A stretch of 64,000 bases of DNA from Deltaproteobacteria bacterium. Lineage in GTDB: Bacteria > Desulfobacterota > Binatia > Binatales > Binataceae. The notes beneath the pieces were generated by a model. That model had not been told where the DNA came from. It made no database searches and saw nothing but the letters and a program-made list of their open reading frames with translations. Both the position numbers and the translations under genes were made by a program. Below, in pieces: positions 20,601-28,927 of the stretch. The stretch covers positions 1 through 64,000 of the forward strand of contig JAJXZF010000023.1 in assembly GCA_021780225.1 (NCBI GenBank), in the 5' to 3' direction. Each line of letters begins with the position of its first letter. Positions within the stretch are counted from its first letter, which is position 1.

Positions 20601-22172
20601 GGACGCGATCACCGCGTCGAGATTGCCGCTCTCCGGAATCGTGCCGCCGGAAGTGATCGCGGCGAGCCGTCCGCCGCGCCGGGGACGCACGCGCCGCGCC
20701 TCAAGGTCGTAATAAATCTTCGGCGCGGCGCCCGTGATTCGTTCGGGCAGCGCGGCCGCCATCTGTTCGAGCAGCCGCTCGAGTTCGCTTTCGCCGAGTT
20801 CGGCGAAGTTATGGGCGGCGCGCAGGATCGCCAGCAGCTCTGAACGGGCGATATCCTCCTCTTCGGCCGCGATCGCCACGATCTGCTGAGCGGCGACGTC
20901 GAGCGGCGCGCGCGCGACTTCGACTTCGTCCAGCCGGCCGGCCCGAATCGCGCGGACCGCGGCGCCGCACTCGATCAGGTCGTCGGTGGTGAGCGCGAAG
21001 AAGCGGCCTTTGGGCGTCGCGCCCAACTGATGGCCCGAGCGGCCGATGCGCTGCACGGCGGCCGAGATCGATTTGGGCGAATCGATCTGGCAGACGAGAT
21101 CGACCGCGCCGACGTCGATTCCAAGTTCGAGCGACGCCGTCGCGACGATCGCTTTCAGCCCGCCCGACTTGAGCCGCTGTTCGGCCTTGAGGCGCTCCGC
21201 GCGCGCGAGGCTCCCGTGATGGGCCATCACGGCGTCCGCGCCAATTCGCTTTTGCAACGCGAGCGCGATGCGCTCGGCCCATCGCCGCGAAAGCGTGAAC
21301 ACCAGGGTCGTGCGATGCTCCCGGATAAGGCCGGCGACCGTGTCGTACATCGCCTCCCAGTGCTGATGGGTCGCGAGCGGGCCGAGTTCCGGCCCTGGCG
21401 CGATAACCGACAGATCGAGCGCGCGCGGCGCATCGTCGGCCCGCACGATCTCGACCGGCCGGGGCCGGCGCGCGCCGCCGGGTTCGATCTCGCCGCCGGC
21501 AAGAAAGGCCGCCAGCGCCGCGATCGGATTGAGCGTCGCGGACAGGCCGATACGAATCGGACGGGGCGCGCCGGAGCGGCGCACCAGCCGCTCCAGCCGC
21601 TCCAGCGTGAGCGCCAGATGGGCGCCGCGCTTGTCGCCGGCGATCGCGTGCAGCTCGTCAACGATCACGTAGCGGACGGCGCGGAGCTTCTCGCGAAAGC
21701 GCGGCGAGGTCAGCAGTATAAACAGCGACTCGGGCGTGGTGACCAGAATATGCGGCGGCCGCCGCAGCATCGCATTGCGCTCATGCGCGGGCGTGTCGCC
21801 GGTGCGCAGGCCGGCGCGCACCTGCGCCAGCTCGATTCCCAGCGCGGCGGCGGCGGCGCGCACGCCGGCCAGCGGCTCTTCCAGATTCAGCCGGATATCG
21901 TTGGCGAGCGCTTTCAGCGGCGAGACATAGAGGACCGAAACCGTGTCGGTCAGGCGGCCGGCGGCGGCCTCGCCCGTCAGGCGATCGATCGCCCACATGA
22001 AAGCGGCGAGGGTTTTGCCGCTGCCGGTGGGCGCGCAGAGCAGCACGTCGTGGCCGGGCGATGCGGCGGCGCGCGCGATTACCGGCCATCCGCGTTCCTG
22101 AGCCGGCGACGGCGCGCCGAAACGGAGCCGGAACCACTCGCGCACGGCGGGATTGAAATCGGCGAGCGCCAC
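17616..22172 (-). CDS. lhr: Large helicase Lhr
   Basis: This is a DNA repair or recombination helicase of 1518 residues, close to the about 1540 of E. coli Lhr. Motif I APTGSGKT lies near residues 47-54. Motif II is DELH, and motif III-like SATLNP and motif VI QRIGRSGHQLG follow in order. The second half (about residue 890 onward) is the long C-terminal extension of full-length Lhr, with winged-helix-like parts. A GTG codon serves as start at 22172. It is preceded by the receiver-like gene (75 bp) and followed by DUF309. Its base composition is even richer in G and C than its neighbours, which produces long antisense open frames that are not genes. Confidence 0.93.
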   Translation of the reverse strand: MALADFNPAVREWFRLRFGAPSPAQERGWPVIARAAASPGHDVLLCAPTGSGKTLAAFMWAIDRLTGEAAAGRLTDTVSVLYVSPLKALANDIRLNLEEPLAGVRAAAAALGIELAQVRAGLRTGDTPAHERNAMLRRPPHILVTTPESLFILLTSPRFREKLRAVRYVIVDELHAIAGDKRGAHLALTLERLERLVRRSGAPRPIRIGLSATLNPIAALAAFLAGGEIEPGGARRPRPVEIVRADDAPRALDLSVIAPGPELGPLATHQHWEAMYDTVAGLIREHRTTLVFTLSRRWAERIALALQKRIGADAVMAHHGSLARAERLKAEQRLKSGGLKAIVATASLELGIDVGAVDLVCQIDSPKSISAAVQRIGRSGHQLGATPKGRFFALTTDDLIECGAAVRAIRAGRLDEVEVARAPLDVAAQQIVAIAAEEEDIARSELLAILRAAHNFAELGESELERLLEQMAAALPERITGAAPKIYYDLEARRVRPRRGGRLAAITSGGTIPESGNLDAVIASEGRKIGDVEEDFAQESSRGDIFSLGSMPWRILGISKNRLLVEPAPGMAPSLPFWQTEAGGRSAALSAEVTELRREIARMAAAGEEGEARAVNWMQAACALDENAAVQAVAWIRRGVAALGVVPDERTIVVERFFDGVGGTQVVIHAPFGIRFNRGLGLALRKRLCQSFDFEIQASAIDDAALLALNSRHSFELGDLLAMLDSRRAAGVLGQAMLDAPMFEVRFRHVATRALGVMRSLGGRKVPAWLQRMRTQELIAAIFPRRNACFENRPPTIEIPDHFVVAETMRECLRESADADGLAAMLAGIERGDVRVRLVDSVAPSVFAQRILLAWDYSFLDGGERADRRSRSVTMNRALAEEVFRADDLSGMIAAEAIARVGAELDGTAAGYRPRNSDELHELIRERGAIATPELRALGDAVLKLADQLEQSGRVLRMRRTPGGLAMLLAAEDAALYAAAYPDAIDMQGRLFPHPAGGADRDAALTEIVRRAMAAALPAAAAEIAGRVGIAAAEAERILIGLEARGAIFRGNFTAPVLAGAPPQWCDRYVLHRLHRHTLSRLRAEAEPADARAFAAFRLRWLQIGAGLPPIVDSVAEVLRRLEGMAFAPAVWERALLPARILGYRPELLDLACASGAWRWVAAHDDAPDAEAGPVPAKIRFVRRRGGIRNFAGGESDARVRDDPRLAAADAALRAGGAQFLDELAERANLSERDALRALWRLAALGRASNDSFGPLRMLAGGQAARAALTGDGSREGLKRDAAIRARLKSSVAGRWAPVLPEARPESNDDAGDSDAMRGAALELLERNGVLTREMAAADETAPPWRELIFALRRMEYAGTIRRGYFVHGLGGEQYALPEALEMLRAARVEDVSAEPLALCTADPANPCGWLAPACGIAREPGNFLVMRSGRMLLGLAGRALLGGAELSERDFAAALAALIKLRPKLAIETIDGAAALESDRVPALAAIGFHSDGRALVRDGLPGPAPRRALANAARGG

Positions 22173-22247
22173 GAGCGGATTCTAGCATGCGGCGGCGGCG
22201 CCAACCCCTCGCGCCGCGCTCAAACCCGGCCCGGGCGGCGGGCGCTT

Positions 22248-22598
22248 TCAGGCTTTGAGCAGTTCGGGCAGACGGGCGGTAAACTCACTGCGCGAGAGCG
22301 TCAGATCGAAACCGGCGGCGCGCGCCGCCTTGAACGCCTTGAGATCGACGTGCGAGGCGAATGCGACGATGCGCGCGCCGGGCGCCGCGGCGCGCATCGC
22401 GACGAGCGTCTCCGCCGCTGGAAAATGGCTGTCCGAGAGATCGACGAAGACGATTGACGGAGTGGATTCGGAGACGCGGACGCGGGCGATTTCGAGCGTC
22501 GCGGCGGGCGCGCACGCGACGCCGAGCGCCGCGGCGACGCCCTCGATTCGCGACCGCAGCATCAGGTCGCGCACCAGCATCAGCACCGTCGCCGCCAT
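22248..22598 (-). CDS. Small stand-alone receiver-like protein, probably degenerate
   Basis: This protein of 116 residues has the length and hydrophobic pattern of a single CheY-like receiver domain. A possible phosphoacceptor Asp lies in SIVFVDLSD (about residue 55), and a Ser follows the fourth strand (IVAFASH). The acidic pair after strand 1 is reduced to a single Asp (LMLVRDL), and the lysine expected after strand 5 is absent (LTLSRSEF), so it may not be phosphorylated normally. There is no output domain. A GAGG ribosome site lies 10 bases before the ATG. It lies between thiO (29 bp upstream) and lhr. The assignment rests on pattern, not on a search. Confidence 0.6.
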   Translation of the reverse strand: MAATVLMLVRDLMLRSRIEGVAAALGVACAPAATLEIARVRVSESTPSIVFVDLSDSHFPAAETLVAMRAAAPGARIVAFASHVDLKAFKAARAAGFDLTLSRSEFTARLPELLKA

Positions 22599-22627
22599 CG
22601 CTTCAACGCCTCATCCGACGAGTGGAT

Positions 22628-23737
22628 TCACGCCTGCGCGAAACGCGCGGCCGAGAACGGCGCGAGATCGATCGGCGGTTTACGTCCCGCGACCAGGTCG
22701 GCGATCGTCTCGCCGGTCAACGCGGAGAGCAGGATTCCGCTGCGATAATGACCGGTCGCCCAAATCACGTTGGGCACGGAGAGCGACGGACCAAGCACCG
22801 GCAACAGATCGCGCGTGGCGGGACGCAGACCGGCCCAGGCTTCGCGAAAACGCAACTCGCCGATCGCGGGCGCCATCGCGGTGGCGCCGCGCGTGATTTT
22901 TTCGATTCCGGCGAGCGTCACGCTCTTGTCGTAGCCCGCCTCCTCCATCGTCGAACCGGCCAGAATGCGGCCGTCGCGCCGCGGCACGAGATAGCCGCGC
23001 AAGGAAAAGAGCGCCGGGCCAAGCATCCGCGGCCGCGCATCGAAACAAAGTATTTGCCCGCGCACCGGAAACAGCCGCACGCGATCCTGCTCGAGGCCGC
23101 GAATTTCGTGCGACCATGAGCCCGCCGCGATAATCACGAGGTCCGCGTCGATACGAACGCCGTCGTCAAGGACCACGCCGACAACGCGGCCGCCCGCCGT
23201 CGCGATCGCGTCAACGCGCGAATTCTCGCGAAATTGCGCGCCCGCGGCGAGCGCCGCCGCGATATACGCCTGCGTCAGCTTGCGATTATCCAGACGGCGG
23301 TTATCCGGAAAATGCAACGCATGAACGGTCGCCGGCGAAATCGCGGGTTCGAGCCGGCGCGCCTCCGCGGGCGACAATTCCTCGACCAATGCGCCGCACT
23401 CGCGATGCCATCGGGCGCGCGCGATCAATTCCGCGCGTTCGGCTTCATCCAGCGCGAGGTAAAGAATTCCCTGCGCGTCGTATTCCGGGTCGACGCCGGA
23501 CTCGGCCGCGAGCCGCTCCGCCGCGGCGTCGAATACGCGGCGGCCGGCCATGCACAGGTCAAAGAATACGCCCGCGCTTTGCGCCTCGGCCTGCGGCGCG
23601 ATCATGCCGGCCGCGGCCCACGACGCCTCGCGGCCCAGCCGTCCGCGTTCAAGCACAGTCACCGCGACGCCCTCGCGCGCGAGCCGCCACGCGATCGCGC
23701 CGCCGATTATTCCGCCTCCGACAATTACCGCTTTCAC
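22628..23737 (-). CDS. thiO: Glycine oxidase ThiO
   Basis: This FAD-dependent amine oxidase of 369 residues converts glycine to the iminoglycine used in thiazole (thiamine) synthesis. The N-terminus carries the dinucleotide-binding GGGIIGGAIAWRLA, followed by SWAAAGMIAPQAEA, the ThiO/DadA-type motif. The C-terminus has GLRPATRDLLPVLG and the ATGHYRSGILLSALTGE segment characteristic of ThiO (quoted in part as GHYRSGILL). The start is a GTG at 23737. No thiG or thiS lies nearby, so the thiamine link rests on family identity. It is the first gene of the minus-strand run that continues through lhr. Confidence 0.9.
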   Translation of the reverse strand: MKAVIVGGGIIGGAIAWRLAREGVAVTVLERGRLGREASWAAAGMIAPQAEAQSAGVFFDLCMAGRRVFDAAAERLAAESGVDPEYDAQGILYLALDEAERAELIARARWHRECGALVEELSPAEARRLEPAISPATVHALHFPDNRRLDNRKLTQAYIAAALAAGAQFRENSRVDAIATAGGRVVGVVLDDGVRIDADLVIIAAGSWSHEIRGLEQDRVRLFPVRGQILCFDARPRMLGPALFSLRGYLVPRRDGRILAGSTMEEAGYDKSVTLAGIEKITRGATAMAPAIGELRFREAWAGLRPATRDLLPVLGPSLSVPNVIWATGHYRSGILLSALTGETIADLVAGRKPPIDLAPFSAARFAQA

Positions 23738-23883
23738 GTCAAATCGACCCGCCTGACATCCGGTTCATTCGCTAGCTTAGCGGCGCGCGCGGGGGTATTC
23801 CATCGAGCAGGCCCGGCGCGCCCGCGTCCGGCGAAACGCGCAGGCGCGATTTCATGCGGCGCGAGAACGGGGGAATGAATGCG

Positions 23884-25044
23884 ATGAAGCGTCCGATGCG
23901 CGGTATCGACACTCGATTGATCCATGCCGGCGAACCGGAGCCGCTGATCGAAGGCGCCGTCAGCATGCCAATCTTTCAATCTTCGACCTTCGCCTATCGC
24001 GGCGGGACCGACTATCACGCGCTGCGCTATATCCGGCTCAGCAACACGCCGAATCACGACGTGCTGCATCGCAAACTGGCCGCGATCGAAAACGCCGAGG
24101 CCGCGCTGGTGCTGGCGAGCGGGATGGCGGCCGTCACGTCCACGCTGATGACCCTGATGGACGCGGGCGAGCGGATGATCGCGCAGGATTGCCTGTACGG
24201 CGGCACGCACGATTTGATGCGTCACGAATTCCAGCGCTTTGGGCTAGGCGTGGACTTCGTGGACGGCGGCGCCCCGGAGTCGTGGGCGCGAGCGCTGACG
24301 CCGAAGACCCGCGTGTTTTATGTCGAGACGATATCGAACCCGCTGATGCGGGTCGCGGATTTGCGCGCCGCCGTAAGTTTCGCGCACGCCCACGGACTGA
24401 TCGCGATCGTTGACAACACCTTCGCGAGCCCGATCAATTTCCGCCCCGCCGACGCCGGCTTCGATCTGTCAATTCACAGCGCCACCAAGTATCTCGGAGG
24501 CCATTCCGATATCGTCGCCGGCGCCGTCATCGGCCGCGCTGAATTGATTTCGCGAATCGCCCGCACCGCGGCGCATCTTGGCGGATCGCTCGATCCGCAC
24601 GCCTGCTTCCTGATGCATCGCGGGATGAAAACTTTGGGAGTCCGCGTCCGCCATCAGAACCGGACCGCCGCCGCGATCGCGCGGTCGCTTTCAGGTCACG
24701 CGAAAATTCTCAAGGTCAACTATCCGGGCCTGGAAAGCCATCCCGACCACGCTCGCGCGCGCGAACTGTTCGACGGCTTCGGCGGGATGCTGAGTTTCGA
24801 GATGCGCGGCGGAGTCGGCGCCGCCGACACGCTGATCGCAAACCTGACGCTGCCGATCAGCGCGCCCAGCCTCGGCGGCGTCGAGAGCCTGATCACGCGG
24901 CCGGCGACGACCTCGCACTCCGGGATGCCCCGCGCGGATCGCGAACGCGCCGGCATAAATGACGGTCTGATCCGCCTGTCGCTCGGCCTCGAATCGGCGG
25001 ACGATCTGCTGGAGGACTTCGGTGCGGCTCTCGAAGCCTGTTAA
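23884..25044 (+). CDS. Cys/Met metabolism PLP-dependent enzyme (transsulfuration family)
   Basis: This cytosolic fold-type I PLP enzyme of 386 residues is of the cystathionine gamma-synthase/beta-lyase/gamma-lyase group. The PLP lysine lies in SIHSATKYLGGHSD, the glycine-rich phosphate loop is LASGMAAVTS, and the aspartate strand is VDNTFASP. The C-terminal SLGGVESLITRPATTSHSGM is typical of the family. The member cannot be fixed between gamma-lyase, beta-lyase and O-acylhomoserine sulfhydrylase. Three in-frame ATGs lie at 23854, 23875 and 23884; the last is preferred because a GGGGGA ribosome site sits about 9 bases before it. It is divergent from thiO. Confidence 0.88.
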   Translation: MKRPMRGIDTRLIHAGEPEPLIEGAVSMPIFQSSTFAYRGGTDYHALRYIRLSNTPNHDVLHRKLAAIENAEAALVLASGMAAVTSTLMTLMDAGERMIAQDCLYGGTHDLMRHEFQRFGLGVDFVDGGAPESWARALTPKTRVFYVETISNPLMRVADLRAAVSFAHAHGLIAIVDNTFASPINFRPADAGFDLSIHSATKYLGGHSDIVAGAVIGRAELISRIARTAAHLGGSLDPHACFLMHRGMKTLGVRVRHQNRTAAAIARSLSGHAKILKVNYPGLESHPDHARARELFDGFGGMLSFEMRGGVGAADTLIANLTLPISAPSLGGVESLITRPATTSHSGMPRADRERAGINDGLIRLSLGLESADDLLEDFGAALEAC

Positions 25045-25316
25045 TCGCGCCAACGCGCGCGAAGCCGGATTTGTCGCATTTCGATTCATGTCTCAATTCG
25101 CGACAACGGTTGTCTCGTCCGCGGGCTATTATGCTTCACTAGGTATTCGGCGCCTGGCCGGAAAATATTTCTGTTGAAATCCTGTCGGAAACCCCTTTGA
25201 GTTTGAATTTTTGCGATCCGGGACGGCGTCCAACTTGCTATATTGCCAAGGTCGCGAACTCAGGAATCGACCCGACTCGGGATTGCAAAAATAGAGGTCT
25301 CCCAGCTCGCGCTTAA

Positions 25317-28300
25317 ATGGACCTGAACGCCGCATCTCACGAAAACCTCGCAACGCAACCCGGAGCGCTTCATCAATCTCGAATCGCCCAAACGAGCGAG
25401 CCTGATCCGCCGCAATCGCATCACGCCGCGGAATCGCCGGTTTTTCTTGCGCCGAGGACCGAGGTTGGCGAACGCTGGACCGTGCGGCTGGTACGAGCCG
25501 GCGCCGCCGTGATGCTGCTGATGGAAGTGGCGTACCTGGCGGTCGATTTACTCTTGTTCGGCCACAAAAATCGGACCATCGCGGCGCTTCATCTGCTGCT
25601 GATTACTGACACCGCCGCATTTATTTTCGTCTTTGGACCATCCCGCTTCGCGCGCCACCGGCGTCAATCGATGCTCGCGGCGTCCGTTCTGATGTTCGCC
25701 CTAACCGCGATGCTGGCGCGAATCACGGGGCAAACCGATCCGCTGGTGTTTACGGTAACAATCTGCGCGCTCGGCGTCGCAGCGCTGATTCCATGGGACA
25801 CGCCTTGGCAGATTGCGCTCACTCTGGCGGGCGCGGCCGCGATCGCGGCGGGTCCGCGCGAGCATATCTTTCATTGGCTGTTGCCGATTACCGCGTTTGG
25901 CGTGGCCTTTTGCGCGACCTTGCTGGGCGAACGCTATCGCGCCGAGCGCGACGCCTGGATGGACGCGGTGACCCGCAGCCATCGGGCGCTCGTCGCTGAA
26001 GCCGCGGAACGCGAGCGGGTGGTCAGCGAATGCGAACAGGCGCTCGCGCGATTGCGCGAGAATGAAGCCAAACTGCGACGGATTTTCGAAGCCAGCCTCG
26101 ACACGATCGCAATATCGCGGCTTTCCGACGGCCGCTTTATCGAATGCAACCGCAGCTTCCTGGCGATAAGCGGCTATACGCACGACGAAGCGGTCGGACG
26201 ATCGGCGGAAGAATTGGGTGTTTGGGCGAATCGAGGCGAACTGCGCGAATACATGCGGCGGCTTCGGACCGAAGGGCGCGTGCCGCAAATTGAGATGACG
26301 CTGCGGAGCAAGGACGGCCGGCTGATTCCGCATCTGGCGACCGCGGTGGTCGCGCAAATTGGCGACGAGCCATGCATCATCACGATCGGCCACGAAATTA
26401 CCGAACTCAAACGCACCGAGAGCGAACTGCGCGGCGCGCGCGAAGAGCTGTTCCGGCAGGTTGCGGCGCTGCGTGAGACCGAGAGCCGCCTGCGCCGTGA
26501 AATCAGCGACCGCGAAGCGGCGCAGGCGCGCCTGCAGGAAAGCGAAGCAACGCTGCGCAACGTGTTCGAGGCGAGCGTCGATGCGATCTCGTTGACCGAT
26601 TTCGGCAGCGGCCGGCTGCTGCGGGTGAATCGCAGCTTCGCCGACATCACCGGCTATACGCCTGAAGAAGCGCTCGGAAGGACCCCGAATGAGCTGAATA
26701 TCTGGGTCGATCGCAATCAGTGGCGCGAGTATGTCCAGCTGCTGTTGCGCGACGGCGAAGTGCGCGACTTCGAGGGTCTGCTGCGCCATCGCGACGGCCG
26801 CGTGACGCCCTGCCTGCTGTCCGCCGCGGTCGCCGACGTCAACGGCGAACTCCGCGTCATCACCATCGGACACGACATCAGCGAACGCAACCTGGCCGAG
26901 CGCGAACTTATCGCGGCGCGGGAGACGGCGCTGGCCGCGTCGAATGCGAAATCGGAATTTCTCTCCAGCATGTCGCATGAAATCCGCACTCCGATGAATG
27001 CGATACTGGGCATGGCCGACCTGCTTTCGGAAACCGAACTGAACGGCGAACAGCGCCGCTATCTTGAAACCATGCGTAACAACGGCGACGCGTTGCTCGA
27101 CCTGATCAACGACGTGCTGGATTTGGCGAAAATCGAAAGCGGCCGGGTCAATCTGGAGCGCGCTCCGTTCGATCCGGGAGAAACGGTCGAAAAAGTGCTC
27201 GAGATGCTGGCTCTGCGCGCGCATGAAAAAGGCCTCGAACTCATCGGACGGGTGCCGCCGCAAGCTCCGGCGCTCGCCCTCGGCGACGCGCTCAGGTTGC
27301 GGCAGGTATTAGTGAATCTGGTCGGCAACGCGATCAAATTTACCGAGCGCGGCGAAGTGGAAGTCACGGCCGGTCCGGCCGCGGGCGGCCCGCCGGAACT
27401 CTGGCGCTTCAGCGTGCGCGACACCGGAATAGGCATCGCGTCCGCCCAGCTTCAAACGATCTTTTCGGCTTTCACGCAAGGCGATTCATCCACCGCCCGG
27501 CGTTTCGGCGGAAGCGGCCTTGGCCTGACGATCGTGAAACGCCTGGTCGAATTGATGCGCGGCGCGATCAGCGTTACGAGCGCCCCCGGCGAGGGCAGCG
27601 AATTCATTTGCGACATTCCGTTCGAGCTGGACGCGACCGCGATATCCAAGACGCCGGACGGCGCGGGCCGGCCGCGGCCGCTGCGCGGCGGACGATGGCT
27701 GGTCGCGGACGACCATCCGCGCGAACGCTCCGCACTCGCGGCGCGGATCGCGGATTGCGGAGCCGGCGCGGTCGATAGCGCGGCGGCCGGCGAGGCGCCG
27801 GATGCGATCGCGCGCGCCGCCGCCGCGAACGCGCCATACGCGGGCGTGGTGTTTGGCCGACCGCCCCGCAGCAGGAATTCGCACGCGCTGTGCGAGTTGA
27901 TTCACAGAATCCGCTCGTTCGGCGCCGACGCGCCGGGAATTGTTTTGGCGCTGGCCACAGACTCGATGCGCGCCGATTTGGCGGAATTGGAAAGCGCCGG
28001 CTTTGGAGCGCTCCAGCGATGCGCGTGGGTGGTAAAACCGGCAAAACGCGGCGAATTCGAAATCGCGCTGGCCCGCGCCGCGGGGCGCGCCGTCAACCCG
28101 TCTGACGGCCGCGCTCAAGGCGTTTCAGCCGCGGTGGACGCGGAACGGCAACCGATCGGGAATCCGCGGCCGCTCAGGATTCTTTTGGCGGACGATTCCG
28201 CCGACAATCGGATGTTGGTGCAGGCCTTCTTGAAGGCGCTGCCGTATGCGATCGACGCCGTCGAAAATGGAGCGGCGGCGATCGAGGCCGTCAAACGATC

Positions 28301-28793
28301 GGACTACGGCCTGGTGCTGATGGATATCCAGATGCCGGTGGTTGATGGAATTGCGGCCGCGCGGGCGATTAGAGCCTGGGAGCGCGAGAGCGGACGCGAG
28401 CGAACGCCGATTATCGCGTTGACCGCGTCGGCCCTTGACGAAGCGGCGCGCCGCAGCCGCGCCGCGGGATGCGACGGGCACGTGTCGAAGCCGGTCAAGC
28501 GCGCCACATTAATCGCGGCGATCGGCGCGCGGCCCTTGAGCGCGGGAACAGCGCCAAAGTCGAGTCCGGCGCCGCCGGCGTTCGCGATTCGGGAGCGCCT
28601 ATGGACCATCGTAAACGCACGATCGTGGAAATTGACGCCGATTTGCGGGACCTTGCCCCGGTGTTTATCGATCACAAGCGCGAGGACGCGGCGCGGCTGC
28701 CGTCCGCAATCGAAGGCGCCGATTTCGCGGCGATCGCGGCGATCGCGCACAAAATCAAAGGCGAAGGCGGCAGCTACGGCTTCGACGAACTGA
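25317..28793 (+). CDS. Membrane hybrid sensor histidine kinase with two PAS and two receiver domains
   Basis: This open frame encodes 1158 residues. It has about five or six membrane segments (residues 55-205) and a coiled linker. Two PAS domains (about 255-370 and 415-535) share GYTxxEAxGR-type motifs. A HisKA domain carries the phospho-His554 in MSHEIRTPMN, followed by the HATPase with DTGIGI and GSGLGL. The first receiver (about 797-920) is degenerate, with VVFGRPP where the phospho-Asp should be. The second (about 953-1075) is intact, with Asp1003 in LVLMDIQMP and SKPV. After about residue 1095 the frame leaves family-like sequence, and the expected HPt domain continues in another frame, so the last 60 or so residues are probably out-of-frame sequence. 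Confidence 0.85.
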   Translation: MDLNAASHENLATQPGALHQSRIAQTSEPDPPQSHHAAESPVFLAPRTEVGERWTVRLVRAGAAVMLLMEVAYLAVDLLLFGHKNRTIAALHLLLITDTAAFIFVFGPSRFARHRRQSMLAASVLMFALTAMLARITGQTDPLVFTVTICALGVAALIPWDTPWQIALTLAGAAAIAAGPREHIFHWLLPITAFGVAFCATLLGERYRAERDAWMDAVTRSHRALVAEAAERERVVSECEQALARLRENEAKLRRIFEASLDTIAISRLSDGRFIECNRSFLAISGYTHDEAVGRSAEELGVWANRGELREYMRRLRTEGRVPQIEMTLRSKDGRLIPHLATAVVAQIGDEPCIITIGHEITELKRTESELRGAREELFRQVAALRETESRLRREISDREAAQARLQESEATLRNVFEASVDAISLTDFGSGRLLRVNRSFADITGYTPEEALGRTPNELNIWVDRNQWREYVQLLLRDGEVRDFEGLLRHRDGRVTPCLLSAAVADVNGELRVITIGHDISERNLAERELIAARETALAASNAKSEFLSSMSHEIRTPMNAILGMADLLSETELNGEQRRYLETMRNNGDALLDLINDVLDLAKIESGRVNLERAPFDPGETVEKVLEMLALRAHEKGLELIGRVPPQAPALALGDALRLRQVLVNLVGNAIKFTERGEVEVTAGPAAGGPPELWRFSVRDTGIGIASAQLQTIFSAFTQGDSSTARRFGGSGLGLTIVKRLVELMRGAISVTSAPGEGSEFICDIPFELDATAISKTPDGAGRPRPLRGGRWLVADDHPRERSALAARIADCGAGAVDSAAAGEAPDAIARAAAANAPYAGVVFGRPPRSRNSHALCELIHRIRSFGADAPGIVLALATDSMRADLAELESAGFGALQRCAWVVKPAKRGEFEIALARAAGRAVNPSDGRAQGVSAAVDAERQPIGNPRPLRILLADDSADNRMLVQAFLKALPYAIDAVENGAAAIEAVKRSDYGLVLMDIQMPVVDGIAAARAIRAWERESGRERTPIIALTASALDEAARRSRAAGCDGHVSKPVKRATLIAAIGARPLSAGTAPKSSPAPPAFAIRERLWTIVNARSWKLTPICGTLPRCLSITSARTRRGCRPQSKAPISRRSRRSRTKSKAKAAATASTN

Positions 28794-28909
28794 CGCGAAT
28801 CGGAGCCGCGCTGGAGACCGCCGCCATCAGCGGCAAGGTCGAAGACGCCAAGCGCGAGAGCGCGCGCCTCATCGATTTCCTCGACAGCCTCGAAATCGTA
28901 TATCGCTGA
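28601..28909 (+). CDS. HPt (histidine phosphotransfer) domain in a frame shifted by -1 from the hybrid kinase
   Basis: The 102 codons from an ATG at 28601 encode a typical HPt domain. VEIDADLRDLAPVF is followed by the phospho-accepting His50 in AHKIKGEGGSYGFDEL. A GGGAG sequence lies 5 bases upstream of the ATG, so independent translation is possible. In related hybrid kinases this same segment follows the receiver without a break. Here it lies in reading frame -1 relative to the kinase and overlaps its tail by 193 bases. Either the HPt is a separate overlapping gene, or one base was lost by mutation or assembly error, or ribosomes shift frame. No classical slippery heptamer is evident. Confidence 0.72.
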   Translation: MDHRKRTIVEIDADLRDLAPVFIDHKREDAARLPSAIEGADFAAIAAIAHKIKGEGGSYGFDELTRIGAALETAAISGKVEDAKRESARLIDFLDSLEIVYR

Positions 28910-28927
28910 AGCGGCGCGCCCGGCGGC

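Noticed and set aside
17247-22457. Several antisense open frames of 250-510 codons opposite lhr and the neighbouring genes
   Set aside because: They are rich in Arg, Ala and His with no hydrophobic pattern, family motif or ribosome site. In such GC-rich DNA, codon bias opens the opposite frames of long genes.
23340-23360. GGTTCGAG-type sequence resembling a tRNA T-loop
   Set aside because: It lies inside thiO and no acceptor, D or anticodon arms surround it.
23738-23883. Possible SAM or TPP riboswitch in front of thiO or the PLP enzyme
   Set aside because: No conserved riboswitch core could be found, and the space is too short for either aptamer in the proper orientation with an expression platform.
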